Positions 53,448 to 63,208 of a stretch of 64,000 bases of DNA are shown here, piece after piece. The stretch spans positions 124,001-188,000 of the forward strand of contig NZ_JACHIJ010000006.1 in the NCBI RefSeq assembly GCF_014203115.1, read 5' to 3'. The notes beneath the pieces are model-generated. The model was not told where the DNA came from, searched no databases, and saw only the letters and a list, made by a program, of their open reading frames with translations. The position numbers were made by a program, and so were the translations under genes. This DNA is from Afipia massiliensis (GTDB lineage Bacteria; Pseudomonadota; Alphaproteobacteria; Rhizobiales; Xanthobacteraceae). Positions within the stretch are counted from its first letter, which is position 1, and every line of letters begins with the position of its first letter.

Positions 53448-53523
53448 CTAGTGTCCTTTTGAATCCGAAGTTCGCTTGAGAATGCGCCGCACAAGCAGGC
53501 GAACTTCGGATTCAGGACACTAG
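53448..53523 (-). repeat. CTAG-bounded hairpin C2 (mirror copy at locus C)
   Basis: 76 nt, CTAG at both ends. Lower stem CTAGTGTCCT, TTT bulge on the 5' arm, upper stem GAATCCGAAGTTCGC, all perfect. On the minus strand the loop reads TTGTGCGGCGC. It ends 23 nt before the hldD start, just upstream of its GGCGGG ribosome site. Confidence 0.87.
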
Positions 53524-53546
53524 GGTCAATTGGGCGGGATTCCTTC

Positions 53547-54527
53547 ATGCTGCTGGTGACCGGCGGAGCCGGTTTTATCGGATCGAACGTCGTCGCCGCC
53601 CTCAACGATGCGGGCCGCGCGGACGTGGCCGTCTGTGATTTTCTCGGGTCTGACGGGAAGTGGCGCAATCTCGCCAAGCGGCAGCTCGCGGACATCGTCC
53701 CACCAGCGGAACTGATGCCATGGCTGGCCGGACGCAAGCTCGATGCCATCATTCACCTCGGCGCGATTTCGGAGACCACCGCGACCGACGGCGATCTCGT
53801 GATCGAGACCAATTTCCGCCTCTCGAAGCGGCTGCTCGACTGGTGCACGGCGAACTCCGTTCCGTTCATCTATGCCTCGTCCGCCTCGACCTATGGCGAC
53901 GGCGAGCAGGGATTCCGCGACGATGCGTCGCTCGATGCCCTGAAGAAATTGCGGCCGATGAATCTCTACGGCTGGAGCAAGCATCTGTTCGACATGGCGG
54001 TGGTTGAGCGGCTGGCGAAGGGCGAGAAGATGCCGCCGCAATGGGCTGGCCTCAAGTTCTTCAACGTGTTCGGCCCGAACGAATATCACAAGGGCACGAT
54101 GATGAGCGTGCTGGCGCGCCGGTTTGACGACATCAGGTCAGGCCGCACCGTCCAATTGTTCAAATCGCATCGTGACGGGATTGCTGACGGCGATCAGCGC
54201 CGCGATTTCATTCACGTGGACGACGTCGTGCGCGTCATCATGTGGCTGCTGGCGGCGCGCTCCGTAAACGGCATCTTCAATGTCGGCACCGGCAAGGCGC
54301 GCAGCTTCCGCGATCTGATCCTTGCGGCGTATGGTGCGCTCGGCGCCAAGCCGAACATCGAATACATCGACATGCCGGAACAAATCCGCGGCAGTTATCA
54401 GTACTTCACCGAAGCAGAGGTCGATCATCTGCGCGGCGCAGGCTACAATGGCGGTTTCACGGCGCTGGAAGATGCTGTCGGCAGCTATGTCAGGGATTTT
54501 CTCGACCGGCCCGATCGCTACCGTTGA
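53547..54527 (+). CDS. hldD: ADP-L-glycero-D-manno-heptose 6-epimerase
   Basis: 326-residue extended SDR, last step of ADP-heptose synthesis. LLVTGGAGFIGSNVVAALN (NADP site), LGAISETTATDGD, SSASTYGDG and YGWSKHLFD (Tyr/Lys) and the HldD-type FNVFGPNEYHKGTMMSV are all present. ATG at 53547 follows a GGCGGGAT ribosome site. First gene of hldD-hldE-waaL-wbpM-like; 27 nt before hldE. Confidence 0.95.
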   Translation: MLLVTGGAGFIGSNVVAALNDAGRADVAVCDFLGSDGKWRNLAKRQLADIVPPAELMPWLAGRKLDAIIHLGAISETTATDGDLVIETNFRLSKRLLDWCTANSVPFIYASSASTYGDGEQGFRDDASLDALKKLRPMNLYGWSKHLFDMAVVERLAKGEKMPPQWAGLKFFNVFGPNEYHKGTMMSVLARRFDDIRSGRTVQLFKSHRDGIADGDQRRDFIHVDDVVRVIMWLLAARSVNGIFNVGTGKARSFRDLILAAYGALGAKPNIEYIDMPEQIRGSYQYFTEAEVDHLRGAGYNGGFTALEDAVGSYVRDFLDRPDRYR

Positions 54528-54554
54528 TCGTGCAACAGGGATACAGGCGTTCTC

Positions 54555-56027
54555 ATGTTCGATTTTGACGCGCTGTCGCAAGCGATTGTCCGCCAGACCG
54601 TGCTGTGCGTCGGCGACCTGATGCTGGACGAATTCGTCTACGGCGAAGTGTCCCGCATCTCGCCGGAAGCGCCGGCACCGGTGATCGCGGCCCGGCGCAG
54701 CGAAATCAACGTCGGCGGCGCGGGCAATGTGGCGCGCAACATCGCGTCGCTCGGGGCGCGATGCATTTTCGTCGGCCTGATCGGCAATGACGTTGCCGGC
54801 GAAACGCTGAAGTCAGAACTGGCGAAGGAAAGCCTGATCGAGCCGGTTCTGGTGACCGATCCGGCGCGGCCGACCACGCGCAAGGTGCGCTTTGTCTCGG
54901 AGCATTTTTCGACGCACATGCTACGCGCGGATTGGGAGCTGTCGGCTCCGGCGTCGGAAGTCACCGAACGCAAGCTGATCGACGCCGTCGTTTCCGCATT
55001 GCCTCGGGCGGACATCGTGCTGCTGTCGGACTATGCGAAGGGCGTTCTGACCGCGCGCGTGATCCGCAATGTGATCGATGCAGCGCGCAAGCTCGGCAAG
55101 CGGGTGATCGTCGATCCTAAAAGCGCGAATCTTGCGATCTATCGCGGCGCGACGCTGCTGACGCCGAACCGCAAGGAGTTTGCCGAGGCGACGCGGCGGC
55201 GCATCCAGTCGGACGCAGACATCGCCGACGCTTCGATCGAGGCATTGCGTACCGCCGATGCCGAAGCGATCCTCGTGACGCAGAGCGAAGACGGAATGAC
55301 GCTGGCGCATCGCGACGGCAGCCTGATCCATGTTCCGGCCCAGCCTGCGAAGGTGCGCGACGTGTCGGGCGCCGGCGACACCGTAGCTGCGGTGCTGGCG
55401 GTGACGCTGGCGGCGGGGACGGACTGGGATACATCGTTGCGCTGCGCGACGGCAGCGGCCGCCGTGGCCGTCAGCAAGCCAGGTACTGCGACGGTTTCGC
55501 TGGCGGAACTGCGCCGGAAGATTTTGCCGCATGCCTCGCTCGCGGCGGAAGAGAAAATCGCCTCCAGTGCTGCGGATCTTGATGCACAACTTGCCGAGTG
55601 GCGCAGGCAGGGATTGCGCGTCGGTTTCACCAACGGCTGTTTCGATATTCTGCATCCGGGGCATGTCCGGGTGGTGACGCAGGCGCGCGCGGCGTGCGAC
55701 CGTCTGATCGTCGGCCTCAACAGCGATGCGTCCGTGCGGCGGCTCAAGGGGCCGGAGCGGCCGGTGCAGGACGAGCGCGCCCGCGCTGAAGTCCTTGCGG
55801 CGCTTGAAGCGGTCGATCTCGTTGTCATTTTTGAGCAGGATACGCCGCTGGAACTGATTTCGCAGATCAAGCCCAGCGTACTCGTCAAGGGCGGCGACTA
55901 CACTCGCGAGCAGGTCGTCGGTCATGAGATCGTCGCTGCTAATGGCGGCGAGGTCGTGCTCGTCGATATTTTGCCGGGTCACAGCACTACATCGCTGGTC
56001 AAGCGTGCGCGAGAGAACAAGGTATGA
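54555..56027 (+). CDS. hldE: Bifunctional heptose-7-phosphate kinase/heptose-1-phosphate adenylyltransferase
   Basis: 490 residues, two domains. Residues 1 to about 330 are a ribokinase-type kinase ([35 protein letters not shown] with the catalytic Asp). Residues about 355-490 are a nucleotidyltransferase with [11 protein letters not shown] at about 360. It makes heptose-1,7-bisphosphate for GmhB and then ADP-heptose for HldD. Its stop overlaps the start of the O-antigen ligase gene (ATGA). Confidence 0.95.
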   Translation: MFDFDALSQAIVRQTVLCVGDLMLDEFVYGEVSRISPEAPAPVIAARRSEINVGGAGNVARNIASLGARCIFVGLIGNDVAGETLKSELAKESLIEPVLVTDPARPTTRKVRFVSEHFSTHMLRADWELSAPASEVTERKLIDAVVSALPRADIVLLSDYAKGVLTARVIRNVIDAARKLGKRVIVDPKSANLAIYRGATLLTPNRKEFAEATRRRIQSDADIADASIEALRTADAEAILVTQSEDGMTLAHRDGSLIHVPAQPAKVRDVSGAGDTVAAVLAVTLAAGTDWDTSLRCATAAAAVAVSKPGTATVSLAELRRKILPHASLAAEEKIASSAADLDAQLAEWRRQGLRVGFTNGCFDILHPGHVRVVTQARAACDRLIVGLNSDASVRRLKGPERPVQDERARAEVLAALEAVDLVVIFEQDTPLELISQIKPSVLVKGGDYTREQVVGHEIVAANGGEVVLVDILPGHSTTSLVKRARENKV

Positions 56028-57301
56028 CCGCGAACGCGTCCGATCTTTCGGCTCACGCGTCGCCTTCGATTTGGCGCAACACCGCCGCGTGGACCAAGGC
56101 GGCGGATATCGCAGTGGTTCTGATCGCCATCTCGCTGCCGTGGTCGACCTCGCTGGTCGCGATCTTCGCAGTGGCGTGGCTGTTGTTGCTGATTCCGACG
56201 ATCGAGTGGACGGGGTTCCTTGAATCGATGAAGCGGCCGGCATGCGCTACCCCGCTTCTGCTTTTTGCGCTGGCTGTCGTTGGTACGCTGTGGGCTATGG
56301 ACATTTCCTGGTCGGACCGGCTGCGCGGCATTAATCCGGTCGCCAAGCTGCTCGCAATTCCCGTTCTGATCTATCACTTTGAAAGATCGGGGCGGGGACT
56401 ATGGGTGATGCTCGCCTTTCTTGCGTCATGCACCGCGGTGATGCTGACATCGTGGCTGATGTTCGTCGATCATCGGGTGGTTTTCGATCCGGCGCGCTCG
56501 CTCGGTGTTCCAGTCAAGAACTACATCGCGCAGAGTCAGGAATTTGCGCTCTGCGCCTTCGCGGCCTTCGGAGCGGCAGTTTATTTGCTGAAAGCACAGC
56601 GGCAGACATGGGCGGCGCTCCTGCTTGTGCTCGGTATCGGCTTTCTTGCCAACATGGTCTTTGTCGCGAGTTCGCGAACCGTTTTCGTCTGTATCCCGGT
56701 GCTGGTTGTCATTTTCGCTGCGAAGCATTTCAGCACGCGTGGTTTTTTGCTGTTGATGGCTGCGGTGGTCGCCGCCAGCGCAATCGCCTGGTCATCATCC
56801 CCTTACCTGCGTCTGCGGGTAGCGATGATCGGGAGCGAATATCAGAGCTATCATAAAAGCAACGCCGTAACGTCGGTCGGCGAGCGGCTCGAATTCTGGC
56901 GCAAGTCGGTCAAGTTCGTCTCGGAGGCGCCACTCGTGGGGCACGGAACGGGATCGACGAAGACATTGTTCGCACAGGACGCGGTGGGGCAGACCGGTGC
57001 ATCGGCCCAGATCATCGGAAATCCGCACAATCAGACGCTCAACGTCGCCGTGCAGTGGGGCCTGCTTGGTTGCCTCGTCCTGTATGCGATGTGGGGTACG
57101 CATCTCAGGTTGTTCGGGGGGGCGGGCCTTGCGGCGTGGGTGGGCCTCGTTGCGGTGGTCGAAAATTTTGTCAGTTCGCTGCTGAATTCGCACCTCTTCG
57201 ATTTTCACGAAGGGTGGATCTACGTGCTGGCTGTCGGCGTCGCGGGGGGCATGGTCTTGCGCGTTTCCCGGACGGCTAAGCCGGCGGCGGGACAGGCATA
57301 A
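56024..57301 (+). CDS. O-antigen ligase family membrane protein (WaaL-like)
   Basis: 425 residues with about eleven hydrophobic segments. The Wzy_C/WaaL features are a periplasmic loop with [15 protein letters not shown] and the histidine segment [15 protein letters not shown]. It would join undecaprenyl-linked O-chain to the lipid A core on the periplasmic side; a Wzy polymerase is the alternative. Coupled to hldE and only 2 nt from the next gene. Confidence 0.85.
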   Translation: MTANASDLSAHASPSIWRNTAAWTKAADIAVVLIAISLPWSTSLVAIFAVAWLLLLIPTIEWTGFLESMKRPACATPLLLFALAVVGTLWAMDISWSDRLRGINPVAKLLAIPVLIYHFERSGRGLWVMLAFLASCTAVMLTSWLMFVDHRVVFDPARSLGVPVKNYIAQSQEFALCAFAAFGAAVYLLKAQRQTWAALLLVLGIGFLANMVFVASSRTVFVCIPVLVVIFAAKHFSTRGFLLLMAAVVAASAIAWSSSPYLRLRVAMIGSEYQSYHKSNAVTSVGERLEFWRKSVKFVSEAPLVGHGTGSTKTLFAQDAVGQTGASAQIIGNPHNQTLNVAVQWGLLGCLVLYAMWGTHLRLFGGAGLAAWVGLVAVVENFVSSLLNSHLFDFHEGWIYVLAVGVAGGMVLRVSRTAKPAAGQA

Positions 57302-57303
57302 TC

Positions 57304-59229
57304 ATGGCCGCTCTGTCCCGGTTCAGGTTCCCGCGCCTCACCTGGCGAAATCTGTTGATCATCATTCATGATGTGCTGGCAACGATCTTCGCTGTCGTCG
57401 CAAGCTTCTATCTGCGTTTCGAGGGCAGCGGTCTCGTCGAGCGCCTGCCGCTGCTGTTCCGTATCCTGCCGTACTTCGTCCTTTTCAGCATCGTCGTCTG
57501 CTATGTCTTCAGGCTGACGACCACCAAGTGGCGTTTCATTTCGCTGCCGGATTTTTTCAACATCGTCAAAGCCTCGACGGTGCTGGCGCTGATGTTGCTG
57601 GTGCTGGACTACATCTTCATTGCGCCCAACGTCTACGGCACGTTCTTCTTCGGCAAGACGACAATCATCATTTACTGGTTCCTGCAGAATTTCGCGCTTG
57701 GCGGATTGCGCGTCGCCTACCGCTATTTTCGTTACACGCGGACGCTCAGTCAGGCGCGCAGCCTCGATGCGTCGCCGACACTGCTGGTCGGACGCGCAGC
57801 CGATGCGGAAGTGTTGCTGCGAGGGATCGAAAGCGGCGCTGTAAAACGGACCTGGCCGGTCGGTGTGCTATCGCCGTCCCTGTCGGATCGTGGGCAGTCG
57901 ATCCGCGGCATTCCGGTGCTGGGGGGGATCGACGACCTCGCCGATATTGTTGATGATTTCTCGCGCCGCGAGAGGCCCCTGGAACGCCTCATCATGATGC
58001 CTTCGGCTTTCGAGCCCGATGCATCGCCGGAGTCGGTGCTGACTCGCGCCCGCAAACTCGGTCTTACGGTTAGCCGCCTGCCGTCGCTCGAAGGCAGCGG
58101 CGAAGCTCCGCGGCTTGCGCCGGTCGCGGTCGAGGACCTGCTGCTGCGGCCGAGCGTCAAGATCGACTATCAGCGGCTTGAAATGTTCGTGAGAGGTAAA
58201 TCCGTCGTCGTCACTGGCGGCGGTGGATCGATCGGTTCGGAAATTTGTGATCGCGTGGTGACGTTCGGCGCATCGCGCCTGCTGATCGTGGAAAATTCCG
58301 AACCGGCGCTGCATGCAGTGCTGGAAAGTCTGGCCGCTAAATTTCCAACCGCGATCGTCGAAGGCCGCATCGCCGACATTCGTGATCGTGAGCGCATTGC
58401 GCATCTCATGACGGCGTTCAAGCCGAACATCGTGTTTCATACTGCCGCGCTAAAGCACGTTCCGATCCTCGAGCGGGATTGGGGCGAGGGCGTCAAGACC
58501 AATATCTTTGGCACCGTCAACGTGGCCGATGCGGCGGTCAGCGCAGGCGCCGATGCCATGGTGATGATTTCCACCGACAAGGCCATCGAGCCGGTGTCGA
58601 TGCTTGGGCTCACTAAACGCTTTGCCGAAATGTATTGCCAGGCGCTCGACCGCGAATTGATGCACAAGGCCAAGGGCAAGATCCCGATGCGGCTTATCTC
58701 CGTTCGGTTCGGCAACGTGCTGGCGTCGAATGGGTCGGTGGTGCCGAAGTTCAAGGCGCAGATCGAGGCGGGCGGACCCGTTACAGTCACGCATCCGGAT
58801 ATGGTCAGGTATTTCATGACCATTCGCGAAGCGTGCGATCTCGTGGTGACGTCCGCAACCCATGCGCTCGACCCGGTGCGTCCGGATGTGTCGGTCTATG
58901 TGTTGAACATGGGACAGCCGGTGAAGATCGTTGATCTTGCCGAGCGCATCATCAGGCTGTCCGGACTTCAGCCGGGTTATGACATCGACATTGTCTTCAC
59001 TGGCGTCCGGCCGGGCGAGCGCCTGAACGAAATCCTGTTCGCGCACGAGGAGCCAACGGCAGACATCGGCATTGCCGGCATCGTCGCCGCGCGCCCCAAC
59101 GAGCCTCCGCTCGATACCTTGCAGCGATGGCTGTCCACACTGGAGAAGGCGGTGGGAAGCGAACAGCGCAGCGTCATTGTCGGCGTGCTGAAGGATGCTA
59201 TTCCCGAATTCAAAAGCGGGGCGGCCTAA
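57304..59229 (+). CDS. Polysaccharide biosynthesis nucleoside-diphosphate-sugar dehydratase (WbpM/FlaA1-like)
   Basis: 641 residues. Four N-terminal transmembrane helices (first 140 residues) are followed by a CoA-binding-like domain and a C-terminal SDR starting with VTGGGGSIGSEI at about 302. The catalytic region STDKAIEPVSMLGLTKR is of the UDP-GlcNAc 4,6-dehydratase type. In Rhizobium etli the related WreV makes the keto intermediate of N-acetylquinovosamine. With the WecA-like gene and the SDR at 63209 this fits such a pathway (inference). Confidence 0.88.
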   Translation: MAALSRFRFPRLTWRNLLIIIHDVLATIFAVVASFYLRFEGSGLVERLPLLFRILPYFVLFSIVVCYVFRLTTTKWRFISLPDFFNIVKASTVLALMLLVLDYIFIAPNVYGTFFFGKTTIIIYWFLQNFALGGLRVAYRYFRYTRTLSQARSLDASPTLLVGRAADAEVLLRGIESGAVKRTWPVGVLSPSLSDRGQSIRGIPVLGGIDDLADIVDDFSRRERPLERLIMMPSAFEPDASPESVLTRARKLGLTVSRLPSLEGSGEAPRLAPVAVEDLLLRPSVKIDYQRLEMFVRGKSVVVTGGGGSIGSEICDRVVTFGASRLLIVENSEPALHAVLESLAAKFPTAIVEGRIADIRDRERIAHLMTAFKPNIVFHTAALKHVPILERDWGEGVKTNIFGTVNVADAAVSAGADAMVMISTDKAIEPVSMLGLTKRFAEMYCQALDRELMHKAKGKIPMRLISVRFGNVLASNGSVVPKFKAQIEAGGPVTVTHPDMVRYFMTIREACDLVVTSATHALDPVRPDVSVYVLNMGQPVKIVDLAERIIRLSGLQPGYDIDIVFTGVRPGERLNEILFAHEEPTADIGIAGIVAARPNEPPLDTLQRWLSTLEKAVGSEQRSVIVGVLKDAIPEFKSGAA

Positions 59230-59230
59230 A

Positions 59231-60244
59231 TCACCCGACCGGTTTCCGCTGGCGGGAGAAGCGGCCGAGCACAAGCGCCACAGCGCTTATACCCAGCGCC
59301 AGCGCGATGCCCTGAACATAAGGCGATCTCTGCCAGATGGTGACCGCTGCTAGACCGGCGAGAACAATGTTCAAGATAAACACCTCGCTGACCACCTGCA
59401 TCACGCTGAAGCCGTTGTTCGTGGCCTGCTGATAGAAGTGTGAGCGGTGGGCGACCCAGACCGCTTCACCCCTCATCAGGCGCTTCAGAAGCGTTAGCGT
59501 CGCGTCGGCGAGATAATACAACGGAAGCAATAGCGCAGCGACGAGATGTCCGCTTCCCGCGAGTTGAAGCAGGCACCATCCCATCAGCAAACCGATAGGC
59601 AGGCTGCCCACATCGCCGAGGAAGAGCTTTGCGACTGGCTTGTTGAATGGCGCGAAACCGATCATCGCGCCGCACAGCGCGAGGGCCACCAGCGTGGGGT
59701 CCGGGGGCAATTGGCCGTAGAAGCCGAACAGCGCCAGCGCTGCCATGACGGGCACGACCTCGGCGGCGGTGATCCAGTCAAGACCGTCCATGAAGTTGAC
59801 GAGATTGACGAACCACAGTCCGCCGATCAGCAGCAGGACGCGCTCTGCCCACACGGGCAGAGCCGAAACAAGATGAAATTCTGCGGGAAGGACCGCGAGC
59901 ACGATGCCGACGGCGGCGGCCTGTATCAACAGGCGGGGCAGGACCGGCATCGTCCGCAAATCATCGTAGGCGCCGACCAAAGCCAGCAAAGCCGCTGCCG
60001 CAAGGACCGCAAGCAAAACAGAACCTGCAACCGCACCAAAAAACGAAACCGATATCGCGGCCGACGTGATGACTGCGGCGATCACCGCCACGCCGCCGCC
60101 CTGCGGCGTGGGCACGCTATGGGACGATCGCGCGTTTGGCCGCGCCAATGCATAGCGCTGGAGCAGGGGGCGAAGCAGGACAATCAGCATCGCGCAAATC
60201 ACGCAGGCGACGAACGGCGTGGTTATGATGAGCAATGAATTCAT
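59231..60244 (-). CDS. WecA/WbpL-type polyprenyl-phosphate sugar-1-phosphate transferase
   Basis: 337-residue integral membrane enzyme with about ten helices. The family motifs are PTPQGGGVAV near the N-terminus, VNFMDGLDWI (Asp-rich loop), AKLFLGDVGSLPIGLL, and HRSHFYQQA in the carbohydrate-recognition loop. It starts O-chain synthesis on undecaprenyl phosphate, as WreU does in Rhizobium etli (family knowledge). ATG at 60244 is preferred to frames reaching 60289. It meets the dehydratase gene tail to tail with 1 nt between. Confidence 0.9.
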   Translation of the reverse strand: MNSLLIITTPFVACVICAMLIVLLRPLLQRYALARPNARSSHSVPTPQGGGVAVIAAVITSAAISVSFFGAVAGSVLLAVLAAAALLALVGAYDDLRTMPVLPRLLIQAAAVGIVLAVLPAEFHLVSALPVWAERVLLLIGGLWFVNLVNFMDGLDWITAAEVVPVMAALALFGFYGQLPPDPTLVALALCGAMIGFAPFNKPVAKLFLGDVGSLPIGLLMGWCLLQLAGSGHLVAALLLPLYYLADATLTLLKRLMRGEAVWVAHRSHFYQQATNNGFSVMQVVSEVFILNIVLAGLAAVTIWQRSPYVQGIALALGISAVALVLGRFSRQRKPVG

Positions 60245-60261
60245 GAAACGTGGATCATCGG

Positions 60262-61110
60262 TCAACGCTTGATGCCGACGGCGCACCAATAAGGCACGCG
60301 GTCTGAGAAACGAATGTCCTGAAAGCCGGCGGCGTCCAGCATGTCCCGGATCTGCCCGCGCGTGAAGCGCTGTTCGAGGCGGGTGCAGAACCGATCATAA
60401 GCGTCGGTTCTCATCACATAGAACGCACGGTCTTTGTAGGATTCCAACGGCAGCGCAGCGGCGGAGAACCCCAGCCGTTCGACAAGAGCCGCCAGGCGGG
60501 CGAGCGGCCAGTACACGCATACCGCGATGATCTGGCTGATCCACAGGCGCGGTTTCTCCGGGAGGCTGGAGATCACGACACGGAAGATATTGCTGAACTT
60601 CCACAGCGCACGATACCAGGCTGGCCTGTTATCGAGCGCGTAGTAGAGATAGATCAGGAAGGGCGCACCCGGCTTGAGCTTCCTCGAGATTTCGGAGATC
60701 GCGGCTTGCGTGTCGGGAACGTGATGCAGCACCCCCAGCGAAAACGCAAAATCGAGGGATGCATCCGGGAGCGGCAGTTCTCCGACGCTGGCGTGATGAA
60801 AGGTCACGTTGTTCGCAGTTTCCAGATTCGCGCGCGCGACATTCAGCGCGTCAGCGCTTGCATCGAGCAGATGCAGATGCCCGACGCGGGGGGCCACCAT
60901 CACAGACCATCGGCCGCTGCCGCATCCCACATCCATGCCGACCGAATTGGCGGGCAGGCGATCCCACGGAAAAATATGAAAGTAGGACTCAAAGATGGCC
61001 GCCCGGTCGTCTGCGGAAAAGGCATCCTCTCCCTGGCGGAAGGTCGACCATTCGTGGCCAAACCCGGCGGCGACCGCAGGATCGACGTTACTTGATGGAC
61101 GATCGGACAT
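60262..61110 (-). CDS. SAM-dependent methyltransferase, class I
   Basis: 282 residues. VGMDVGCGSGRWSVMVAPR is motif I, HLLDASADAL the following acidic strand, and FAFSLGVLHHVPDTQAAI motif IV with the post-motif. A hydrophobic segment around residues 180-215 suggests membrane contact. It lies 17 nt upstream of the WecA-like gene on the same strand, so it may methylate an O-chain sugar (inference). ATG at 61110 chosen; an upstream start at 61161 is less likely. Confidence 0.87.
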   Translation of the reverse strand: MSDRPSSNVDPAVAAGFGHEWSTFRQGEDAFSADDRAAIFESYFHIFPWDRLPANSVGMDVGCGSGRWSVMVAPRVGHLHLLDASADALNVARANLETANNVTFHHASVGELPLPDASLDFAFSLGVLHHVPDTQAAISEISRKLKPGAPFLIYLYYALDNRPAWYRALWKFSNIFRVVISSLPEKPRLWISQIIAVCVYWPLARLAALVERLGFSAAALPLESYKDRAFYVMRTDAYDRFCTRLEQRFTRGQIRDMLDAAGFQDIRFSDRVPYWCAVGIKR

Positions 61111-61339
61111 AGAACCCCACGTGGTTAGAGGCGCGAGGTTACATAGAACACGGCGCCGCAAGGTGTTTAATCAAACCCGCGGGAGGTGACAACGTCCTCA
61201 GGGCGTTCCTCTGTCCGGGAAAATGTCGGTCAGATGCATCGCCTGTGCACTCCGGCGTATTTTTCAAGCCCTGAGACCCACTTTTCACCGGCGCGCCGAA
61301 GCGATAGGAATGCACGCGGACAGGCGGGAGTGAGCATCA

Positions 61340-61705
61340 TTGGTAGCCGTACGATTGCTTCAGGTGTCGCTCGCGGCTGTGTTGCTCAGCGGGTGCACCT
61401 TCTTTTTCGATGTGCAGGATTCCGTTCAACCGGATCCGGAGCCGGATTCCAGGCAACAGAAAGTTATCTTCGACCGGATTCAGCAGATCACGCAGTCGAT
61501 GAAGGACATCACTCGGTCCGAGATTTCTAATGTTGGACCGAACGAGGCACAGTCGGGGCCGGAAAAATGGACGGTTTGCTCCCGAGGAAACTCCGGCAGC
61601 GAGTTGCGCTATTTCACGTTCTTCCTGAAGGGTGAAACGGTTGCCAACTGGCGCCCTGCGGTGATCAACGACAAGTGCGAAACTCGTAATTATTCCGCTT
61701 TCTGA
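61340..61705 (+). CDS. Putative small lipoprotein, 121 aa
   Basis: The N-terminus VAVRLLQVSLAAVLLSGC is a signal peptide with the lipobox LLSGC (Cys18 or nearby). The mature part is polar, with VIFDRIQQITQSMKDITR, two further cysteines (VCSRG, DKCETR) that may form a disulfide, and an RYFTFFLKGE strand. A TTG at 61340 is the likely start, with GGGAG about 10 nt upstream. No known family recognised. Inserted between O-antigen genes on the opposite strand. Confidence 0.65.
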   Translation: MVAVRLLQVSLAAVLLSGCTFFFDVQDSVQPDPEPDSRQQKVIFDRIQQITQSMKDITRSEISNVGPNEAQSGPEKWTVCSRGNSGSELRYFTFFLKGETVANWRPAVINDKCETRNYSAF

Positions 61706-61724
61706 ACGCGAGATAATACTCGTA

Positions 61725-62852
61725 TCAGCGCGCGCGCTGAAGCTGTTCCTCGTAAAGAGCGACGATTGCAGCGCCGATCGCCTGCGCAGACATCTTCTTG
61801 ACGACAAGTTGCCGGGCCGCTGCGCCGTAGCGCATTCTCAGCTCTCGCGACACGGCGAGTTCGCCGATCGCATCAGCCAAAGCCTGCGGATCTTCGATCG
61901 GCACCAGCAATCCAGTTTGTCCGGGGATTGCGATTTCCCGGCAGCCGGGAGCGTCCGTGGCGATCAGCGGCCGGCCACAGGCTGCAGCTTCCAGTAGACT
62001 TTTTGGCAGACCCTCCCGATGGGAGGGAAGGGCCGCGATGTGAGAGTCGCGCCACAGCGTGGTTATGTCTGCAACCTGACCTAACCAAGCGATGCCCGGC
62101 TCATTGTTCCACTGCTGTGCCTCTTCGAGCGTCACAGAGTCCGGATTGGCCGGATCTGGATCTCCGGCGATGTGCAAACGAACGTCCATACCGCGAGCGC
62201 GCAGAATCCGGTGTGCTCCGACCAATGCGCGGATGCCCTTGGCGGTCAGGAGCCGCCCGGCAAATCCGACCGTGATCGGACCGTCAGGTTCGGGCATCGG
62301 GATCAGCTTGTCAGTATGGACGCCCGAACCTGGAATGCGGGCCAACCGCCGGGAATCGATACCAATTGTTTCGAGCGTAGTACGGTCGTCGGGATTCTGA
62401 ACCAGTGTGACCACGTGGTCCCGGTTGAGAAGGTAGCGCAGGGCAATCGTAATGATGACACGGAGGAGCAGCGCCCGGGGGGCCATGGAGGTGAAAGCGT
62501 AGCCGAGACCGGTCAGTGCGTTGATTTGCGGTGTCGCCATTCCCAAGGATGAAACTCCGCCGAGCACACAGACCTGCATGCCGACATGGTGCACGATGGA
62601 GGGGGAGAGTGCGCGCTTGATCTGGCGGAGCGTGCGAATGGTCGAGAGGGCGCTGAGTGGCGACAGGCCGCCACGCCGGAAGGGTATGGGATGAATCGTA
62701 AATCCTTCGGCGCGGATGGCATCGGCACTCGATCCCACCGAAGTTGCTACATGAACATCGAAGCCCGCATCGCGCGCGGCCCGGGCCATTGGAAGACGAT
62801 GAGAGACAAAAGCCCAATCCTCCGAAGCCACGTAAATTAGGATAGGTTTCAT
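61725..62852 (-). CDS. Family 4 glycosyltransferase
   Basis: 375-residue GT-B enzyme. The N-terminal VASEDWAFVSHRLPMARAA is typical of WbpX/PglA-like O-chain transferases. The donor domain has VGFAGRLLTAKGI, then HREGLPKSLLEAAACGRPLI with the EX7E glutamates. Expected to add a sugar to the polyprenyl-linked O-chain. The DNA upstream of its start drops in GC. On the minus strand like the WecA-like and methyltransferase genes. Confidence 0.9.
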   Translation of the reverse strand: MKPILIYVASEDWAFVSHRLPMARAARDAGFDVHVATSVGSSADAIRAEGFTIHPIPFRRGGLSPLSALSTIRTLRQIKRALSPSIVHHVGMQVCVLGGVSSLGMATPQINALTGLGYAFTSMAPRALLLRVIITIALRYLLNRDHVVTLVQNPDDRTTLETIGIDSRRLARIPGSGVHTDKLIPMPEPDGPITVGFAGRLLTAKGIRALVGAHRILRARGMDVRLHIAGDPDPANPDSVTLEEAQQWNNEPGIAWLGQVADITTLWRDSHIAALPSHREGLPKSLLEAAACGRPLIATDAPGCREIAIPGQTGLLVPIEDPQALADAIGELAVSRELRMRYGAAARQLVVKKMSAQAIGAAIVALYEEQLQRAR

Positions 62853-63208
62853 AAGATAACTTCGTTCACTTGGGATTCATACTTTTTGCTATCCTACGAT
62901 CCTTATCAATTGTACCGGAACGTTGAAAAGAGCGAATTCACCCATTAGCCGATATCCATTTCGTCGACACTCAATCATCCAGTACCGCCTTAGTTGCCCG
63001 GCAACGAAATGGAGCGTCCACATTTGCAATGCGCATATAAGCTTCGCTATAGGAGAAACCGCTGGTTGCTCAAACAGGGATGACCTAGCGAATGGCGGGC
63101 GCGAAGGTGTCTATAGCCAAGTGCAGATCAATGAGAAATAATTTATTCATCTCAGAGCAGCTGTATTGGAATTCGGTCCTTTAAGCCAAGCAGACTAAGA
63201 ATGTAGCC
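62853..63208. other. AT-rich intergenic region in O-antigen cluster
   Basis: 356 nt, close to half A+T and so clearly richer in AT than the rest of the window. Several short frames, none with a ribosome site and family features. No hairpin of note. It should include the promoter of the GT4 gene near 62853-62920. Confidence 0.5.

Larger units (their letters stand above)
53183..53546. other. Divergent intergenic region waaF-hldD
   Basis: 364 nt that must hold both divergent promoters. The right half carries twin hairpin C (53361-53523). The part near waaF has a T-rich run (GCGTTTTTTTGCTC, about 53270). No coding frame of note. Confidence 0.5.

Noticed and set aside
62923-63141. 72-codon frame in the AT-rich gap
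   Set aside because: No ribosome site and no recognisable features; compositional chance.
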